Part shown: positions 62,598-64,000 of the stretch, piece by piece | Numbering within the stretch: position 1 is the stretch's first letter | Layout: each line of letters opens with the position of its first letter | From: Methylomonas koyamae | GTDB taxonomy: Bacteria; Pseudomonadota; Gammaproteobacteria; Methylococcales; Methylomonadaceae | Length of the DNA stretch: 64,000 bases | Assembly: GCF_006483455.1 (NCBI RefSeq) | Contig: NZ_PPPU01000025.1 | Coordinates: forward strand, 1 to 64,000 | Reading direction: 5' to 3' | Notes under the pieces: model-generated | What the model was told of the DNA's origin: nothing | The model's input: only the letters and a program-made list of their open reading frames with translations | The model's database searches: none | Program-made: the position numbers and the translations under genes

Positions 62598-64000
62598 ATG
62601 TTTCGAATCTTTCGTCACCGCCCCGAAATCGCCGCGCTCGGCAGCGGCAGCTTTTTGACTCTGGCCTTCGCCCCATACGCCTACGCCTATCTTGCGCCTA
62701 TTGCGCTGGCCTTACTTTATCTGAGCTGGAGCGGGCGCACTCCCCGGCAAGCGGCTTTGGTTGGCTATTGCTTCGGCTTGGGCTTGTTCGGTTCCGGGAT
62801 TTGGTGGGTGTTTATCAGTATTCACGAGTTCGGCGGCGCCGACGCGGTCAGTGCCGCTGCCTTGACCGCGTTGCTGGTGGCGGTATGGGCCTTGTTTCCG
62901 GCGCTGGCGGCTTGGTTGATTGCGATGACGCCGTGGCCTGGCGTTTGGTCGCGGGTTGCCGGAGCCGCCTTGCTGTGGTTGGCGGTCGAGTACTTCCGCG
63001 GCAATTATGTGCTCAATGGTTTCCCCTGGCTGCAGATCGGTTACAGCCAGACCGCTACGCCGCTGGCCGGCTTCGCTCCGCTCGGCGGCGCCTATTCGGT
63101 CGGCTTTTTGCTGGCGTGGTCCGGGTTTGCGATGGCAGAGATCGTTCAAGGCCGATTGTCTTGGCGGCTCGGCTCGGCGATGTTGCTGGCGATATGGGCT
63201 GGCGGTGCCGGGATGCAGGCTATCGCCTGGACTGAAGCCGCCGGCGCGCCGATCGATATTACTTTGGTGCAGGGCAATATCGGCCAAGGCGACAAATGGC
63301 AGGCGAACCAGCAGCTGGCAACCTTGAAGTTGTACCGTAAGCTGACCGAACAACACTGGGATTCCGACGTTATCATCTGGCCGGAGACCTCGATCCCGGC
63401 TTTTCTGGAAGATGTGAAGCCGTTTTTTATCGACCCTCTGCACGCCGCAGCTCGCGAGCGCGGCGTCGATATCGTGGTCGGTTTGCCCAGCAGCGGCCAG
63501 GGTAAGGATTACTACAACAGCGTGTTGGCTCTGGGCGAAACGCAAGCGCTCTACCACAAAATCCATCTGCTGCCGTTCGGCGAATATTTACCGTTGCAAC
63601 CCTTGTCGGGTTGGGTGTTGGACCAATTGGCGATCCCGCTTGGCGATTTCGCCGCCGGCGGCGCCCGCCAACCGCTGTTGCGGGCCGGCGGCCATGCCTT
63701 TGTCACGACCATTTGTTACGAAGATGCATTCGGCGAACTGGTCGCGCGTCAGGCGGCCGAGGCCGGGTATATCGTCAACATGACCAACGATGCCTGGTTC
63801 GGCGACTCGGCCCAACCCCACCAGCATCTGCAGATGGCGCAGATGCGGGCGCTGGAAACCGGCCGCTATTTGGTACGGGCCACCAACACGGGCGTGACCG
63901 GCTTCATTGCCCCGGACGGAACCGTCAAGCGCCAAGCGCCGTTGTTCAGCACCGTCGCAATTACCGACCGTATTGTGCCGATGCGCGGTGCTACGCCTTA
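62598..64000 (+). CDS. lnt: Apolipoprotein N-acyltransferase, 3' end outside window
   Basis: At least 467 residues are visible; the frame is still open at the window edge. Several membrane spans come first (SFLTLAFAPYAYAYLAPIAL, FGLGLFGSGIWWVFISI), then the nitrilase-like catalytic domain with glutamate in IIWPETSIPAFL, lysine in YHKIHLLPFGEYLPL and cysteine in TTICYEDAFGE. NMTNDAWFGDS is the conserved lid motif. It transfers an acyl chain from phospholipid to the N-terminal cysteine of lipoproteins. The ATG at 62598 gives the usual start; an in-frame ATG at 62568 adds ten residues. It is divergent from the 505-residue gene. Confidence 0.95.
   Translation, partial: MFRIFRHRPEIAALGSGSFLTLAFAPYAYAYLAPIALALLYLSWSGRTPRQAALVGYCFGLGLFGSGIWWVFISIHEFGGADAVSAAALTALLVAVWALFPALAAWLIAMTPWPGVWSRVAGAALLWLAVEYFRGNYVLNGFPWLQIGYSQTATPLAGFAPLGGAYSVGFLLAWSGFAMAEIVQGRLSWRLGSAMLLAIWAGGAGMQAIAWTEAAGAPIDITLVQGNIGQGDKWQANQQLATLKLYRKLTEQHWDSDVIIWPETSIPAFLEDVKPFFIDPLHAAARERGVDIVVGLPSSGQGKDYYNSVLALGETQALYHKIHLLPFGEYLPLQPLSGWVLDQLAIPLGDFAAGGARQPLLRAGGHAFVTTICYEDAFGELVARQAAEAGYIVNMTNDAWFGDSAQPHQHLQMAQMRALETGRYLVRATNTGVTGFIAPDGTVKRQAPLFSTVAITDRIVPMRGATP

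Overview
The window reads as about 57 percent GC chromosomal DNA of a gammaproteobacterium, most likely a Methylomonas-like methanotroph (Methylococcales). That placement is an inference. It rests on an NAD-linked, molybdenum formate dehydrogenase operon (fdsGBA-fdhD-fdsD), the last step of C1 oxidation, together with gammaproteobacterial gene orders: pyrG-kdsA-eno-ftsB-ispD-ispF, ygfB-pepP-ubiH, and zapA followed by 6S RNA. No rRNA, tRNA, CRISPR array or prophage was seen.

Layout. 1-3.8 kb: a cut-off cytochrome P450, a duplicated-domain protein of unknown function and a DyP-type peroxidase, read as one unit. 4.0-5.5 kb: zwf. 6.1-12.5 kb: two large cyclic-di-GMP enzymes. 12.6-14.8 kb: a cold-shock group (CspA-like protein, a small RRM protein, a RhlE-type helicase) separated by strong hairpins. 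14.9-19 kb: accessory DNA with an IS30-like transposase relic, a ParE-type toxin-antitoxin pair whose toxin lacks a normal start codon, a DoxX protein with a divergent LysR regulator, and a fatty acid desaturase. 19-24.2 kb: a TPR-less GT41 glycosyltransferase, a membrane protein of unknown function, a CorC/HlyC-type protein, and a Tae4-like peptidoglycan amidase coupled to a small membrane protein (candidate effector and immunity pair).

24.2-40.2 kb is housekeeping: ubiH, pepP and ygfB on the minus strand; zapB-like, zapA and 6S RNA; rarA; accA and tilS; two related small membrane proteins; pyrG-kdsA-eno; a palindromic repeat; then ftsB-ispD-ispF, a secreted protein and truD. 40.3-45.8 kb is a Lap/RTX-type type I secretion operon (ABC exporter, HlyD-type adaptor, LuxR-type regulator, TolC-type channel) with no substrate gene in view.

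45.9-48.1 kb is the most unusual part. A well-formed integron attC site (46528-46598) lies between two cassette-like genes, a GIY-YIG protein and an AbiTii-domain protein, and no integron integrase is present. This looks like an integrase-less cassette cluster carrying a probable anti-phage gene. It is followed by a gene-free stretch full of nested inverted repeats.

48.2-54.2 kb: the formate dehydrogenase operon on the minus strand. 54.3-64 kb: a Fur-box-controlled bfd; a yciB-yciI-bolA-parvulin lipoprotein operon; a DUF1244 and methyltransferase pair; an acidic SPOR-domain protein; a 5'-nucleotidase; a 505-residue protein of unknown function; and lnt, cut by the window end.
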